Origin: Pseudomonas putida
GTDB taxonomy: Bacteria > Pseudomonadota > Gammaproteobacteria > Pseudomonadales > Pseudomonadaceae
Reading direction: 5' to 3'
Length of the DNA: 64,000 nucleotides
Assembly: GCA_029953615.1 (NCBI GenBank)
Contig: CP124529.1
Span: 1,516,998-1,580,997, forward strand
The translations under genes and the position numbers were made by a program. Below are positions 28,600 to 37,533 of this stretch, in pieces. Every line of letters starts with the position of its first letter. Position 1 is the stretch's first letter. The notes below the pieces were generated by a model. That model saw nothing but the letters and a program-made list of their open reading frames with translations, searched no databases and was not told the origin of the DNA.

Positions 28600-30174
28600 C
28601 TAGCCCGCTCGGAATCCAATGGCGAACCAGTACAGGCTGAAATCCTGCTGTGAACCCGCCCATTCACCAATCATGATGTTGAAGCTTTCCCCTGTGGTTT
28701 TGCCCGCCATGATGGCCGGCGTCAGGGTTGCCGCCGGCACCCCCGGATTGCTGTTGTGGTAGATCACCGGAATGACAATGAACGGCGCGGCCGAGAATCC
28801 ACCCGAGTGGAACCAGATTTGGTACTCATAAAACTGGGTGGGCAAATCCCCTATTCCCACGCGCCCCCACTGGGCCATAAAACCGTTGTCCGTGTCCCAA
28901 TAGAAGCCGTTAGGCGCTCCCGAGAACTGCGAACGAATCGCCGCATTCAGCGCCTGTCGCGCATCTGCGGCTGTGCCGCCACCGGTACCGCCCCGGACAA
29001 TAGGCAGGATGCCGCTATTGATCTTGCCCGCGTTCAGGCCTGCCAGGGACAGGGCAATCGACAGATTCTGCGAGCCGTCAAACACCCCCTGCCCGGTTGC
29101 GTCACCGGTGAAACTCAGCGTCCGCCCCGTCTGCAGCTTGGTCGCGCTGCCGGCGTTGCCCGTGGTCGGCCGGCTCAGGGTACCGGTGGTGATCTTGGTC
29201 GCGTCCAAACTGGGGATATCCGCAGCCGTCAGCGCCGCGCCCTCCAGCACCAGGCCCTTGGCGCTGACCCGCACCTTGGAATAGGTACCGGCCTGCACAC
29301 CGGTGCTGCCCAGGCTGAGGGTAATGGCCACATCCTTGGCGCCGTCAAACTGAGCCTGCCCGCCCACATCACCGTCAAAGGTGAACAGGCGCGGTGTCTG
29401 CAGCTTGGTCGCACTGCCGGCGTTGCCGGTGGTCGGCCGGCTCAGGGTGCCGGTGGTGATCTTGGTCGCGTCCAGGCTGGGAATATCAGCTGCTGTCAGC
29501 TCCGCCCCCTCCAGTACCAGACCCTTGGCGCTGACCCGCACCTTGGAATAGGTACCGGCCTGCACCCCCGAGTTGGCCAGGGTGACATTGATCGCCGCGT
29601 CACCGGCGCCGTTGAACTTGGCCGCACCGGTGGCATCACCCTTGAGCGAAATGGTGCGCTCGGTGGCCAGTGCGCGGGCCGTAGCGGCCTCGCCCTGGCT
29701 GATGGCCTCCTGCACCACCGCCAGGGTGGCCGTTACCGTGTTGGGGTCCTGCAGAATCTGCACATTGGCGGTGCTGCTCACCTGTATCAGCAGGCGGATC
29801 ACCTGGGTGCGGCCGCTGCCCTGCTCCTGCAGCGGCTTGAAGGTCGCCGGGTAGCTGGCCACCGCAATCAGCACGCCGGTGTCGTCGTACAGGCCGACCT
29901 CGCGCACCCACCAGCCGCCGACCTCCGGCTGCAGGATGCCCTCGGCCACGATAACCGGCCTGCCGCTCTCCACCGAGAGGCGGTTGAGGTTGACCCGGAA
30001 CACCTCATGAATCAGCTTTTTCTGCAGCTTGGAGGGTAGCGGCGTACTGCCGTTGCCATCCCCTACCGCCATGCGGGTGATCTTGAGGGTGGTCTTGGTG
30101 GCGATGGCTTTCGCCAGCGCAGCCGCGCCCGCGTCAGTCAGCATGGCGACGTAAATCGCATCTGTATCTGCCAT
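28600..30174 (-). CDS. Tail fibre protein (gpH-like)
   Basis: A 524-residue fibre. The N-terminal 150 residues (LTDAGAAALAKAIATKTTLK, then GGWWVREVGLYDDTGVLIAVASYP in pieces) match the P2-type fibre domain that attaches to the baseplate. The middle has Ser/Thr/Gly-rich shaft repeats, including a 57-residue segment present twice (SKVRVSAKGLVLEGA). The C-terminal 120 residues, a presumed receptor-binding tip, end SLYWFAIGFRAG. No separate chaperone gene is seen next to it. Confidence 0.88.
   Translation of the reverse strand: MADTDAIYVAMLTDAGAAALAKAIATKTTLKITRMAVGDGNGSTPLPSKLQKKLIHEVFRVNLNRLSVESGRPVIVAEGILQPEVGGWWVREVGLYDDTGVLIAVASYPATFKPLQEQGSGRTQVIRLLIQVSSTANVQILQDPNTVTATLAVVQEAISQGEAATARALATERTISLKGDATGAAKFNGAGDAAINVTLANSGVQAGTYSKVRVSAKGLVLEGAELTAADIPSLDATKITTGTLSRPTTGNAGSATKLQTPRLFTFDGDVGGQAQFDGAKDVAITLSLGSTGVQAGTYSKVRVSAKGLVLEGAALTAADIPSLDATKITTGTLSRPTTGNAGSATKLQTGRTLSFTGDATGQGVFDGSQNLSIALSLAGLNAGKINSGILPIVRGGTGGGTAADARQALNAAIRSQFSGAPNGFYWDTDNGFMAQWGRVGIGDLPTQFYEYQIWFHSGGFSAAPFIVIPVIYHNSNPGVPAATLTPAIMAGKTTGESFNIMIGEWAGSQQDFSLYWFAIGFRAG
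29129..29565 (-). repeat. Duplicated 170-bp segment in the tail fibre gene
   Basis: Copies at 29129-29298 and 29396-29565 are about 90% identical and encode VQAGTYSKVRVSAKGLVLEG and onward to TTGNAGSATKLQT. They form repeating units of the fibre shaft; recombination between them would change fibre length in frame. Confidence 0.85.
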
Positions 30175-30224
30175 TGGTTCGCTCTTGAAGTAAGGGGCCT
30201 GCCCTCGCGGCAGGCCGTGAAGCG

Positions 30225-33065
30225 CTAAGCGGGCACAGGCCCGCCGTAGATGTTGGCCCCGACGCCCAAGGTCCGGTACTGGATGTACAGGCCCAGGCCG
30301 CGCAGGATTTCCCCGGCCCAGAAGCCAAAGAACATGCCGTTATCGGTACCCAGGCGCGGGTCGGGGGTCCAACTGCCGTTCATGGCATGATCAGGAATGG
30401 GCGTTACCGTGTAGTTCGCCTGCAGCTCGTCCATGCACGCCTCGATCAGCACATCCAGGTCAGCCACCTGACTGCCGGCCATCGCCGCCAGGCAGGCGCC
30501 GGCCAGCCACAGCCCGGTCATGTGCCCGGTGAAGTCATCCTCCACCGGCTTGGGCACGCTGTTGGTCGGGAAGTCGGTCGGCAAGATGCCCTTGGAGTCC
30601 TTGACGAACTGCACCAGCCAGCGCAGCCAGTTCTCGGCGTAGGCGACCAGCTTGGGCGGCACGGGCTTGCCCCGGTGCACCAGCTCGTACCACGCCCTGC
30701 AGGCGCCCATCATCGCCCTGGGCTGGTAGCCGGCCCAGGCGTTGCCATCGCCCCAGTGATACTGGGTCCAGGTGTCGGCCGGGCCGTAGCGGTAGTTGTC
30801 CCAGCGGTTCCAGATGTACGCCGCCGCACCAGGTCCGAGGACACCGAATTTCTGCTGGTACCACTGCTGGGAGTCGTACAGGAAATCAACCATGTTCCCC
30901 AGCTCGACGCTGTACGTGTCAGGGTCCAGGCAGAAGATCAGCGGGTATTGATAACCGGGATAGGGCATGCCGTGCCACGCGCCAATCTGCTCGGTGCCGT
31001 CCGAGTAGATATTGGAAAACGGAATCACCCCAGGGCTGTAGGCCAACGAGTCGTTGCGATAACCAACCACCGTACAATCACCCACGAGGCCGCGAAACGC
31101 CTGCTGACCGTTGAGAGTGAGCCGGTACAGCATGGTGTAACCGTCCTCCCCGTCATACAGGTCGGGCAGCTCGTTGATGCAGTAATACTCAAACGTCAGG
31201 TTCGTGTCGGCATCGTTGTCCAGCAGAATGTCCATTTCCGCCAGCTCGTCATAGTTCGGCGCTGACGGGTTTGGCCGGCCGGCCGCGTTGGGCTGGTAGC
31301 CTGACAGGGTGCCGTCCTCGGGGCGAATCTGCACAGTCGAAAACACGCCATCGGTGGCCGGCAGCATCCACCACCACCGCCATCCGTCCTTGTCCTGAAT
31401 ACGGACGTTGAAATTGCCGTCCGCCCGGTAGGTGATGCTTTTGAGCGGCGCCTTTTTGGTCGGCTGCAGGTAATTGCCGATCACATACCAGCCGCCATTG
31501 CCGCCGCCCGGGAAGAACGAGCGCACCACATTGCCCGCCCGACCGGGAAAGATCACCGGCACATGCCGCTCTTGCGACGTAATGTCGGCCGAGTGCACCA
31601 CCGCGCGCAGGTCCGCCATGATGTATTCGGACCCATCATCCTTGGCCACCCGGTAGAACTGCGACAGCGGGATATCGTGCTGCAGCACCTGCCAGCTGGA
31701 GGTCGACTCCGGCAGCATGTAGCAGTAACGGGTGCCGGTGTTTTCGACTTTCTCCGGGGCAATCGTGACCTCGACCTTGGCTGTCAGCGCGCCGTTTGCC
31801 TGGTCGACCCCGCCGAAACTGGTCCGCACCTTGGAGTTTTTGCTGACGCGGAACCACACCGATTGCTGCTCGATGGATACCTGGGCGCCCATATCGGTCT
31901 GCAGCGTGATGTAGCCCTGCGAGTCGCGGCCGTACTCCCGTTTCGCCTCGCTGGGGTAGGCGAACTCGTAGGAAATGCCGTCTGTAAACGGCGTGGCGGC
32001 CACCGTGCTCTGCCGGAAAAATCGGTCAGTGGAGTCAATCAGGGTGTACTCATGAGCCGTGGACAGGCAGGCGTCCATGGCTTTCTTGTAGCGTTCCTCG
32101 CCGGTGATACGCCACAGCAGATAACAGGCGTCCATGTACCACAGTTCGCCGTCTGCAGCGTTGCCCATCTGGTTGACCCCGCCCAGCAGCGGCACATGCA
32201 ACGGGCGGTTGTGCTGTACCGCATTGCGCGGGATCAGGTAGCCGCCATGCTCGACCGGTTGCCGGGTGGCGTAGTTGAACAGGTGGGTCCCATTCAGGGT
32301 GTTGTCCTTGAGCTGCACCCGGCCGATTTCGGCGCCGGTATGCCCTTCTGACAGCACCCTGCCGTCGAGGGTGATTTTCTGGCCGGTGTGGGCAATGATC
32401 CAATCCACCTCATACACCGTGCCGTCCTTGTCCCAGTCGGTAGAGCCGTCTTCACGCAGCGCGCGCACGCCGGCATTGATCGCCCCCCAGGCCAGCGCTC
32501 CGTCAAAAGCAAACGTCGCCTTGTCCAGGTACTCGCCCCAGTGCGGCGCACCGTGCGGAATCGACAGGGCGCCATTGGTGAAGGCGAACGGCACGCCCTT
32601 GAAGCCGCTGTGCGTCGGCTCGACAGGGTCCACCGGCCAGTTGGCCAGCACCGGCTCCTTTGAATTGATGATCCAGTTACAGATACGCCGCTGCGGCGTG
32701 TCAGGGATCGGCTGGCCCGCATAGAAATATTTCTCGTAGGCCTCCCAGTGCCATATGGCGGCCTCCAGATAGCGCGGCTCCTTGGTTGCCAGATAGGCAT
32801 GGGCATAACCCAGAATATGCAGAGCCTGGCCCTCGGTGGTGCCGTCGCCGTTGGGCTGGTACTCCATCTGCGAATGGGCGATGAAATGCCGGTTGTTCGA
32901 CAGCACACCTTGGTTGTTCTGCACATAGTGCTGCACTGTCGCGTCGACGGTGTCGCCGGTGTTTTTGCGCAGAAAGCGGTGATGGCCCTCGATCAGGCTG
33001 ACGGCATTGGCCAGCGCCGTGCGCTGGCTGACCGGCCGCCGGCTGTTGAGCGGATTAAGAAACAT
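30225..33065 (-). CDS. Large tail-associated protein, putative glycan-active tailspike
   Basis: A 946-residue protein beginning MFLNPLNSRRPVSQRTALAN. It is rich in Trp and Tyr and has repeated helical hairpins of the kind seen in (alpha/alpha)-barrel glycosidases (YLEAAIWHWEAYEKYF, YLLWRITGEERYKKAMDACL, YAENWLRWLVQFV). A beta-rich centre lies between them. There is no signal peptide. It lies between gpI and the fibre gene, where P2-like phages encode accessory fibres or spikes, so an enzymatic receptor-binding or depolymerase role is plausible; this is inference. The start at 33065 has GGGGGTGG upstream and overlaps the preceding gene by 11 bp. Confidence 0.7.
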   Translation of the reverse strand: MFLNPLNSRRPVSQRTALANAVSLIEGHHRFLRKNTGDTVDATVQHYVQNNQGVLSNNRHFIAHSQMEYQPNGDGTTEGQALHILGYAHAYLATKEPRYLEAAIWHWEAYEKYFYAGQPIPDTPQRRICNWIINSKEPVLANWPVDPVEPTHSGFKGVPFAFTNGALSIPHGAPHWGEYLDKATFAFDGALAWGAINAGVRALREDGSTDWDKDGTVYEVDWIIAHTGQKITLDGRVLSEGHTGAEIGRVQLKDNTLNGTHLFNYATRQPVEHGGYLIPRNAVQHNRPLHVPLLGGVNQMGNAADGELWYMDACYLLWRITGEERYKKAMDACLSTAHEYTLIDSTDRFFRQSTVAATPFTDGISYEFAYPSEAKREYGRDSQGYITLQTDMGAQVSIEQQSVWFRVSKNSKVRTSFGGVDQANGALTAKVEVTIAPEKVENTGTRYCYMLPESTSSWQVLQHDIPLSQFYRVAKDDGSEYIMADLRAVVHSADITSQERHVPVIFPGRAGNVVRSFFPGGGNGGWYVIGNYLQPTKKAPLKSITYRADGNFNVRIQDKDGWRWWWMLPATDGVFSTVQIRPEDGTLSGYQPNAAGRPNPSAPNYDELAEMDILLDNDADTNLTFEYYCINELPDLYDGEDGYTMLYRLTLNGQQAFRGLVGDCTVVGYRNDSLAYSPGVIPFSNIYSDGTEQIGAWHGMPYPGYQYPLIFCLDPDTYSVELGNMVDFLYDSQQWYQQKFGVLGPGAAAYIWNRWDNYRYGPADTWTQYHWGDGNAWAGYQPRAMMGACRAWYELVHRGKPVPPKLVAYAENWLRWLVQFVKDSKGILPTDFPTNSVPKPVEDDFTGHMTGLWLAGACLAAMAGSQVADLDVLIEACMDELQANYTVTPIPDHAMNGSWTPDPRLGTDNGMFFGFWAGEILRGLGLYIQYRTLGVGANIYGGPVPA

Positions 33066-33573
33066 TGATCCACCCCCCGTCAAAGAACCCGGACCAGCGC
33101 ACCCCGTCCCACAGGAACGTCAGCAGGTCAGCCGAACCCTTTTCAAACGACAGCACCGGCGGACGGTTGGCCGGCCAGCGGACGTTGCTCGGGAACGTCA
33201 CCCGGTTGGCTCCGGTCCCCTGCTGCAGGCGAACCGAAAACGACCACGTATAGCCCGGCGGCACTGCCGAGTTGGTGAAGGTCAGCGCGCACTGCGGCTT
33301 GTCTAGCGTCACATCGAAAAATGACACCCCGGCGGTATACGCCACATCCAGCGCCAGGGCGCTGCCAGCGGCGGCAATGGCCTTGCGACGCGGCAGCAGC
33401 AGCCCGCCGGTCAGGTCGGTGATCATCTTGGCCAGCGCGAGGTAGGTCGGAGACGGCCCCGAAGCCGTCTGCACCGTGGCGTCAGCAGCTCCATGCACAA
33501 TGTCATGGGCCGTCTTTGCGGCGGCTTCCATCAGGGCGATGGCGGCCGCTTGGCGGTCGGATAGTTCGCTCAT
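33055..33573 (-). CDS. Phage tail-associated protein of unknown function
   Basis: A 172-residue protein: a helical N terminus (MSELSDRQAAAIALMEAAAK), then a beta-rich C-terminal domain ending DGVRWSGFFDGGWINVS. Its place right after gpI and before the large spike-like protein suggests a connector for that protein. It overlaps both neighbours by a few bases. Confidence 0.68.
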   Translation of the reverse strand: MSELSDRQAAAIALMEAAAKTAHDIVHGAADATVQTASGPSPTYLALAKMITDLTGGLLLPRRKAIAAAGSALALDVAYTAGVSFFDVTLDKPQCALTFTNSAVPPGYTWSFSVRLQQGTGANRVTFPSNVRWPANRPPVLSFEKGSADLLTFLWDGVRWSGFFDGGWINVS

Positions 33574-34208
33574 GGCTTTTCCAGTAATTCAGGCATTCGG
33601 TGGTTGGCGAAGTAATGCAGGTCATTGGCCAGCATCATCAGCTCCAGGTCAGCAAAAGCCTCGGCCTGCAGGTCGGCCGATAGAATCTCGGTTTCGTCAC
33701 CCGAGGACACGGCCGCGCCCATGTAGAACTGGCCGTTGGGGCTGTAAGTGATGCTCAACCCGACCAGGTGCCGACTGACCGGCTTGGTCGACAGAATCAT
33801 GCGCTCCAGCTCGGCAATCCCACGGTCACTGAGGCCGGTATTCAGCAGCGCCAGGCTCAGGCTAAAAGTGCCGGGCGGCCCCATAGGGGTCAGGTCGAAC
33901 CACTCGACAATGTCGATAATGTCGGCAAACGGCGAAATGACCTGCCGCAGCGAGGCGATGGTGCCTTTGCGCTGGTGGACCTCGAACGAGTCGCGCACCG
34001 TCTTGCGCTTGATTTCCTCGGACCATGCCGGGTCCCAGCGGTCCACGCTGCGCTCAATCGCCAGCCATGGCAGCATGTCGGCCGGGCAGGTTTCTGGTCG
34101 CTTCATCGAGCGCAACACGTTGGCCAGGTCGGCCGGCTCCAGCCCCACCTGCGCCAGGGCATCCTCCAGCGCGGTGCGGTTGATCGGCAGCAGGCTGGTG
34201 TCACTCAT
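33570..34208 (-). CDS. Baseplate protein I (gpI)
   Basis: A 212-residue protein homologous to P2 gpI: LPINRTALEDALAQV at the start, LPWLAIERSVDRWDPAWSEE as the family signature, and SPFADIIDIVEWF in the middle. The start at 34208 overlaps the gpJ stop (ATGAGTGA). It is part of the wedge linking baseplate and fibres. Confidence 0.93.
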   Translation of the reverse strand: MSDTSLLPINRTALEDALAQVGLEPADLANVLRSMKRPETCPADMLPWLAIERSVDRWDPAWSEEIKRKTVRDSFEVHQRKGTIASLRQVISPFADIIDIVEWFDLTPMGPPGTFSLSLALLNTGLSDRGIAELERMILSTKPVSRHLVGLSITYSPNGQFYMGAAVSSGDETEILSADLQAEAFADLELMMLANDLHYFANHRMPELLEKP

Positions 34209-35091
34209 CGGTACCACCCATCACAACGCTGGAGCCGATGCAGTTGGATGCCTGGTGGTCCTCGATCACATAGTCTGCAGCGGGCTTGATCAGCTCCACC
34301 CGCTGCACGCGAGGCACATGCAGCGCGGCATGGATGGCCGAGCGGCGAATATCCCGCCCCAGCCGGCGCTGCGCGTTGATGTAGGTATCCAGTGAAGTCT
34401 TGGCCTGCGCCAGGGCCAGCTCGTTTTCGGCACCCGGAAACATATACAGCACCGCTTCAATCTCGTAGTTGACCAGCTCGGCCGACTTCACCAGCACCCG
34501 GTCACCTACTGGCCGGATATTCTCAGGCGTCAGCGCCTGGGCAACCTTGTTGAGCAAGTCCTGGGTAGCCACCCCGCCATTGACCCGGCTCAGGATGCTG
34601 ACCAGCACAGTGGCCGGCGATGGGCTGCTGGCCTTCACATCCGCCACCCGACCATCGGCGGATCGGGCGTGAAACTCATACGCGCCGGCCGGCCCGGCTA
34701 CCGCCATGCCCTCGAAGGCCAGCAGAGTGCGCTCGGCCAAAGATTCGTCGCTTTCCAGCTGCTCGGCCACCGGCGGTACCGCGCTCAGGTCCTCCGCCAC
34801 GATCACCAAACGCTTGACGTTGTAGTTGGCAGCCAGCTGATCGAGGTCGGCGCCCTGAGCGAAGGCAATGAACTGCGACTTGGCCGCGTCGTTGATACGG
34901 GCGCGGGTCATCACCTTTTCATAGGCCGCACGCTCCAGCAGCTTTACCACCGGATCAGATAGCAACTCGGCGTTCCAGTTGTTGCCCATCAGGGCGCGAA
35001 ACCCCGTCAAGCCTTCCTGATAGAACGTCTCAAAATCCAGTTCCTCGATCACCGTAGGCGCCGGCAGGCTGGCCAGGTCGATGGTGCTCAT
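34201..35091 (-). CDS. Baseplate assembly protein J (gpJ)
   Basis: A 296-residue gp47/J-family baseplate wedge protein. It begins MSTIDLASLPAPTVIEELDF and contains FRALMGNNWNAELLSDPVVK and GADLDQLAANYNVKRLVI, both typical. It overlaps W upstream by four bases and I downstream by eight, a translationally coupled order identical to P2. Confidence 0.94.
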   Translation of the reverse strand: MSTIDLASLPAPTVIEELDFETFYQEGLTGFRALMGNNWNAELLSDPVVKLLERAAYEKVMTRARINDAAKSQFIAFAQGADLDQLAANYNVKRLVIVAEDLSAVPPVAEQLESDESLAERTLLAFEGMAVAGPAGAYEFHARSADGRVADVKASSPSPATVLVSILSRVNGGVATQDLLNKVAQALTPENIRPVGDRVLVKSAELVNYEIEAVLYMFPGAENELALAQAKTSLDTYINAQRRLGRDIRRSAIHAALHVPRVQRVELIKPAADYVIEDHQASNCIGSSVVMGGTDE

Positions 35092-35414
35092 ATGCTTACC
35101 TCAAGGTTCACGCTGTCCTCGGAATAGGTGCCAGTGATGCGAAAGCCGATCTGACCACCCACTGCAGAAACCACCTGCACGCTCTGCAGGACCAAGCGTG
35201 GCTCCCAGCGCTGCAGCGCCCGCGCGGCCTCGGCCTGCACCGCGCTTTTCCAGCCGGCGTTAACCGGCTGGTCGACAAACCGGCGCAGCTTGCTGCCGTA
35301 CTCCGGCCGCATCAGGCGCGACCCCACCGGCGTGGTCAGAATGTCCACGATGGACTGCCGCAAGTGATCGACCCCGGACAACACGGCGCCGGTGTGGCGG
35401 TCCATTCCGATCAT
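35088..35414 (-). CDS. Baseplate protein W (gpW, gp25-like)
   Basis: A 108-residue protein with the GPW/gp25 features: DHLRQSIVDILTTPVGSRLM and RPEYGSKLRRFVDQP. It nucleates the baseplate. It is coupled to J by a four-base overlap. Confidence 0.94.
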   Translation of the reverse strand: MIGMDRHTGAVLSGVDHLRQSIVDILTTPVGSRLMRPEYGSKLRRFVDQPVNAGWKSAVQAEAARALQRWEPRLVLQSVQVVSAVGGQIGFRITGTYSEDSVNLEVSI

Positions 35415-35420
35415 GGGGGG

Positions 35421-35642
35421 TTACTCCTGCACGCGCTGGAAATCCGGGTGCTCATCGAAGGTGGCCAGCGCCTCGTCGTCCGAGGCCGGAACCCGCACCT
35501 CGAAATTGACCACATCGAACTGGGCGCCGCTGGGGGTGAAAATGGAGCGGGAGCGGAACGCCGCGTCTCGGTACAGCACTTGAGGGGTTTCGTCGGCCAC
35601 AGTGGCCTCTTGGGCCGCGACAGCGCCCTTTTTAGTTGCCAT
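35421..35642 (-). CDS. Small phage protein of unknown function
   Basis: A 73-residue protein (MATKKGAVAAQEATVADETP) with a low-complexity N terminus and a short beta-rich end (FDVVNFEVRVPASDDEALAT). It lies between V and W in the tail operon and has no recognisable domain. Confidence 0.6.
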   Translation of the reverse strand: MATKKGAVAAQEATVADETPQVLYRDAAFRSRSIFTPSGAQFDVVNFEVRVPASDDEALATFDEHPDFQRVQE

Positions 35643-35659
35643 GGTTTCCTCCAGGCATG

Positions 35660-35682
35660 AAAAAGCCCGCGCGCAGCGGGCT
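35660..35682 (-). terminator. Terminator after gpV
   Basis: On the minus strand AGCCCGCTGCGCGCGGGCT followed by five T, between gpV and the 73-residue gene. It may be a partial terminator within the late operon. Confidence 0.6.
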
Positions 35683-35727
35683 GGTGGTTATCAGGGCTGC
35701 GGCGCATGAGCGCCCGCCCGCTGTGAA

Positions 35728-36294
35728 TCAGTGCTTGTGGTTGGCGGTGTTGCCGGCCGTGTCGATGATTCGGGCGTCACCGTAGATATCGCCCGTTACG
35801 CGTAACGCGCCCTGAATCAGCATCGGCCCGGTGAAACGCAGCATGGGCGCCATCGCCTCAATGGCCGACTCCGTTACGGTAACGACCGATCCGCCCACCT
35901 TGATATCCACCTGGCCGGCCGGCAGCTCGATGCTGTAGCGCTTGGCCTGCCAGTCATAGGTCAGCGAACCGCCGTCCTCGAACAGCCAGCGCTGGACATG
36001 GTCGCGGTCATCCGGCGCCGGCGCAGGGCCGCTGTAGAGCCCCGGCAGGAATGTACCCTGGCTTACATCACCGCTGGTACTGATCAACACCCCCTGCTCG
36101 TGCATGCCAGGGGCAAGCCAGTGCCGCGCACCAGGTGCGGCACCCAGGCTGTGCCACCGTACCCAGGCGCTGGTCCATTCGCCATCTGAAACCCGGCACA
36201 CCGGCGGATCGGCGGCGAGGTCGAGCGCCACGACCCGGCACTTGCGAATCATGCCGGCAATCATCCGGTCATGCTCAGCCAGCGGATAGCTCAT
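35728..36294 (-). CDS. Baseplate assembly protein V (spike)
   Basis: A 188-residue homologue of P2 gpV, the membrane-piercing spike. It starts MSYPLAEHDRMIAGMIRKCR, has the OB-like domain (RVVALDLAADPPVCRVSDGE, WVRWHSLGAA, GEQGVLIS-like HEQGVLISTSGD) and a C-terminal beta-helix tip ending NTANHKH, whose His residues probably bind a metal as in other V spikes. The start at 36294 has AGGAAGAA upstream. Confidence 0.92.
   Translation of the reverse strand: MSYPLAEHDRMIAGMIRKCRVVALDLAADPPVCRVSDGEWTSAWVRWHSLGAAPGARHWLAPGMHEQGVLISTSGDVSQGTFLPGLYSGPAPAPDDRDHVQRWLFEDGGSLTYDWQAKRYSIELPAGQVDIKVGGSVVTVTESAIEAMAPMLRFTGPMLIQGALRVTGDIYGDARIIDTAGNTANHKH
35795..35806. repeat. Palindrome GTTACGCGTAAC, copy 2
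   Basis: Exact copy inside the gpV gene (frame differs from the other copies). A shorter GTTACGGTAAC lies 75 bp away. Confidence 0.8.
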
Positions 36295-36799
36295 GCCGTT
36301 CTTCCTCGCCGGGCGCCAGTACCAGCGAGCTGGGCGAATCATCGTCCCAAACCCACTGAGTGGTTCCCAAGTAAATGGTCTGCCGCCATTGGACCGCCCA
36401 CGCGGTGCATTCCGCCAGCTCGGGAATGGGCGCAGTCGGTCCGGCGAACACATCGGAAACAGGCAAGACGAAGTCCTGACCCCACTGCTGGTAATTCAGT
36501 AGCCCCACCAGCTTGGTGGCCAGAATGGCCGCCTGTATGGGTGCCTGGTGCCGGGCCGCCTCAACCAGAATGCACGCCTCGAACGTCGCCACGACGCACA
36601 CACGGCCGTCGCCGGGGTCATCCCCTGGCTGCATGTTCGTGATGGCGTACATCAGCATGGGCAGTGGCAGGCCGTCCTCGAGCACGGGGCAGGCCTCCAC
36701 ATGCTTCAGCTGCGGAATGCCTTCCTTGATGGTGGCGGTAATCGCCTCATGCAGCCGCGTCAGTTCGCTATCGGATGTCTGCGGTTCGCTCACGCTCAA
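36275..36799 (-). CDS. Phage tail terminator or completion-type protein
   Basis: A 174-residue protein (MSVSEPQTSDSELTRLHEAI, later WGQDFVLPVSDVFAG). It lies between the head-tail joining protein and V, where tail completion/terminator proteins are encoded; the fold is not obvious. It overlaps V by 20 bp and the upstream gene by 32 bp. Confidence 0.6.
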   Translation of the reverse strand: MSVSEPQTSDSELTRLHEAITATIKEGIPQLKHVEACPVLEDGLPLPMLMYAITNMQPGDDPGDGRVCVVATFEACILVEAARHQAPIQAAILATKLVGLLNYQQWGQDFVLPVSDVFAGPTAPIPELAECTAWAVQWRQTIYLGTTQWVWDDDSPSSLVLAPGEEERHELSAG

Positions 36800-37148
36800 C
36801 CCCCAACACCAGGTTCACCATGCCATCGCCAAGCGGCTCCGGCCGGATCACCCGGTAACGTCCGCCGCCCTCAGAGGCCGGCAGGTCAATGGTCAGAATC
36901 GAGCCCTTGGGCAAGCGCTTGGCCTCTGCTGCCAGCACGCAAAACCGGGGCTCCCCTACAGCTGCGGCATCTACCGACGCCGCAAGCCCCTTGCCACTCT
37001 TCCCCATCATCTGCGGGTCGAGGAAAGGATTCTCGAAAGTGCCCTTTACCGATGTGCCGTCCTCCAGGATCGCGTGGTCACCCACGCGATCAAGGATTCG
37101 GATTGTGAGGGCGGCCATTCGCTCGCGGAAGCGACTCAGGGCAGCCAT
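36768..37148 (-). CDS. Head-tail joining protein, lambda FII-like
   Basis: A 126-residue protein beginning MAALSRFRERMAALTIRILD, of the size, position and beta-rich character of lambda gpFII-type attachment proteins (VGDHAILEDGTSVKGTFENP, RYRVIRPEPLGDGMVNLVLG). It overlaps the stop of the decoration gene (TAATG), so it is coupled to it. Confidence 0.72.
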   Translation of the reverse strand: MAALSRFRERMAALTIRILDRVGDHAILEDGTSVKGTFENPFLDPQMMGKSGKGLAASVDAAAVGEPRFCVLAAEAKRLPKGSILTIDLPASEGGGRYRVIRPEPLGDGMVNLVLGVERERTADIR

Positions 37149-37465
37149 TACTGGCGCAGCAGAGCGGAGGCAAATCCGCCCGACTCATCGCTGAGCAGTC
37201 GGCCAAACGGTGTCGAGTTGGCAGTGCCGTCGGCCACCAGCGAGCCGTCCGCCAGTACGCTGACCTTGGCCCCCAGCTTGAGGCCTGCCGCTGCTGGCAG
37301 ATTCCAGGAATCGCCGGTGCGGCAGGTAACAGGCTTGCCTTGCGCAGCAGTCTCCAGCGGCATCAGCACCATGGTATTGACCACCAGCGGCTTGCCAGAA
37401 GTCGCGCCACCAGCCGGCGCAATGATGACCACCGTTTGACCGGTGCCCGAGTAATTCTTGGCCAT
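37148..37465 (-). CDS. Capsid decoration/stabilisation protein (DUF2190-like)
   Basis: A 105-residue Gly- and Val-rich protein starting MAKNYSGTGQTVVIIAPAGG and ending LLSDESGGFASALLRQ, as in DUF2190 capsid proteins that replace lambda gpD. It follows the protease-capsid gene, where a decoration protein is expected. The start at 37465 is preceded by AAGGAGAAA. Confidence 0.85.
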   Translation of the reverse strand: MAKNYSGTGQTVVIIAPAGGATSGKPLVVNTMVLMPLETAAQGKPVTCRTGDSWNLPAAAGLKLGAKVSVLADGSLVADGTANSTPFGRLLSDESGGFASALLRQ

Positions 37466-37533
37466 TGCCAATTTCTCCTTTTCCAGAAACAACAAACCCC
37501 GCAGGTGCGGGGTGCTTTGGGGGGCAGCTTGGC

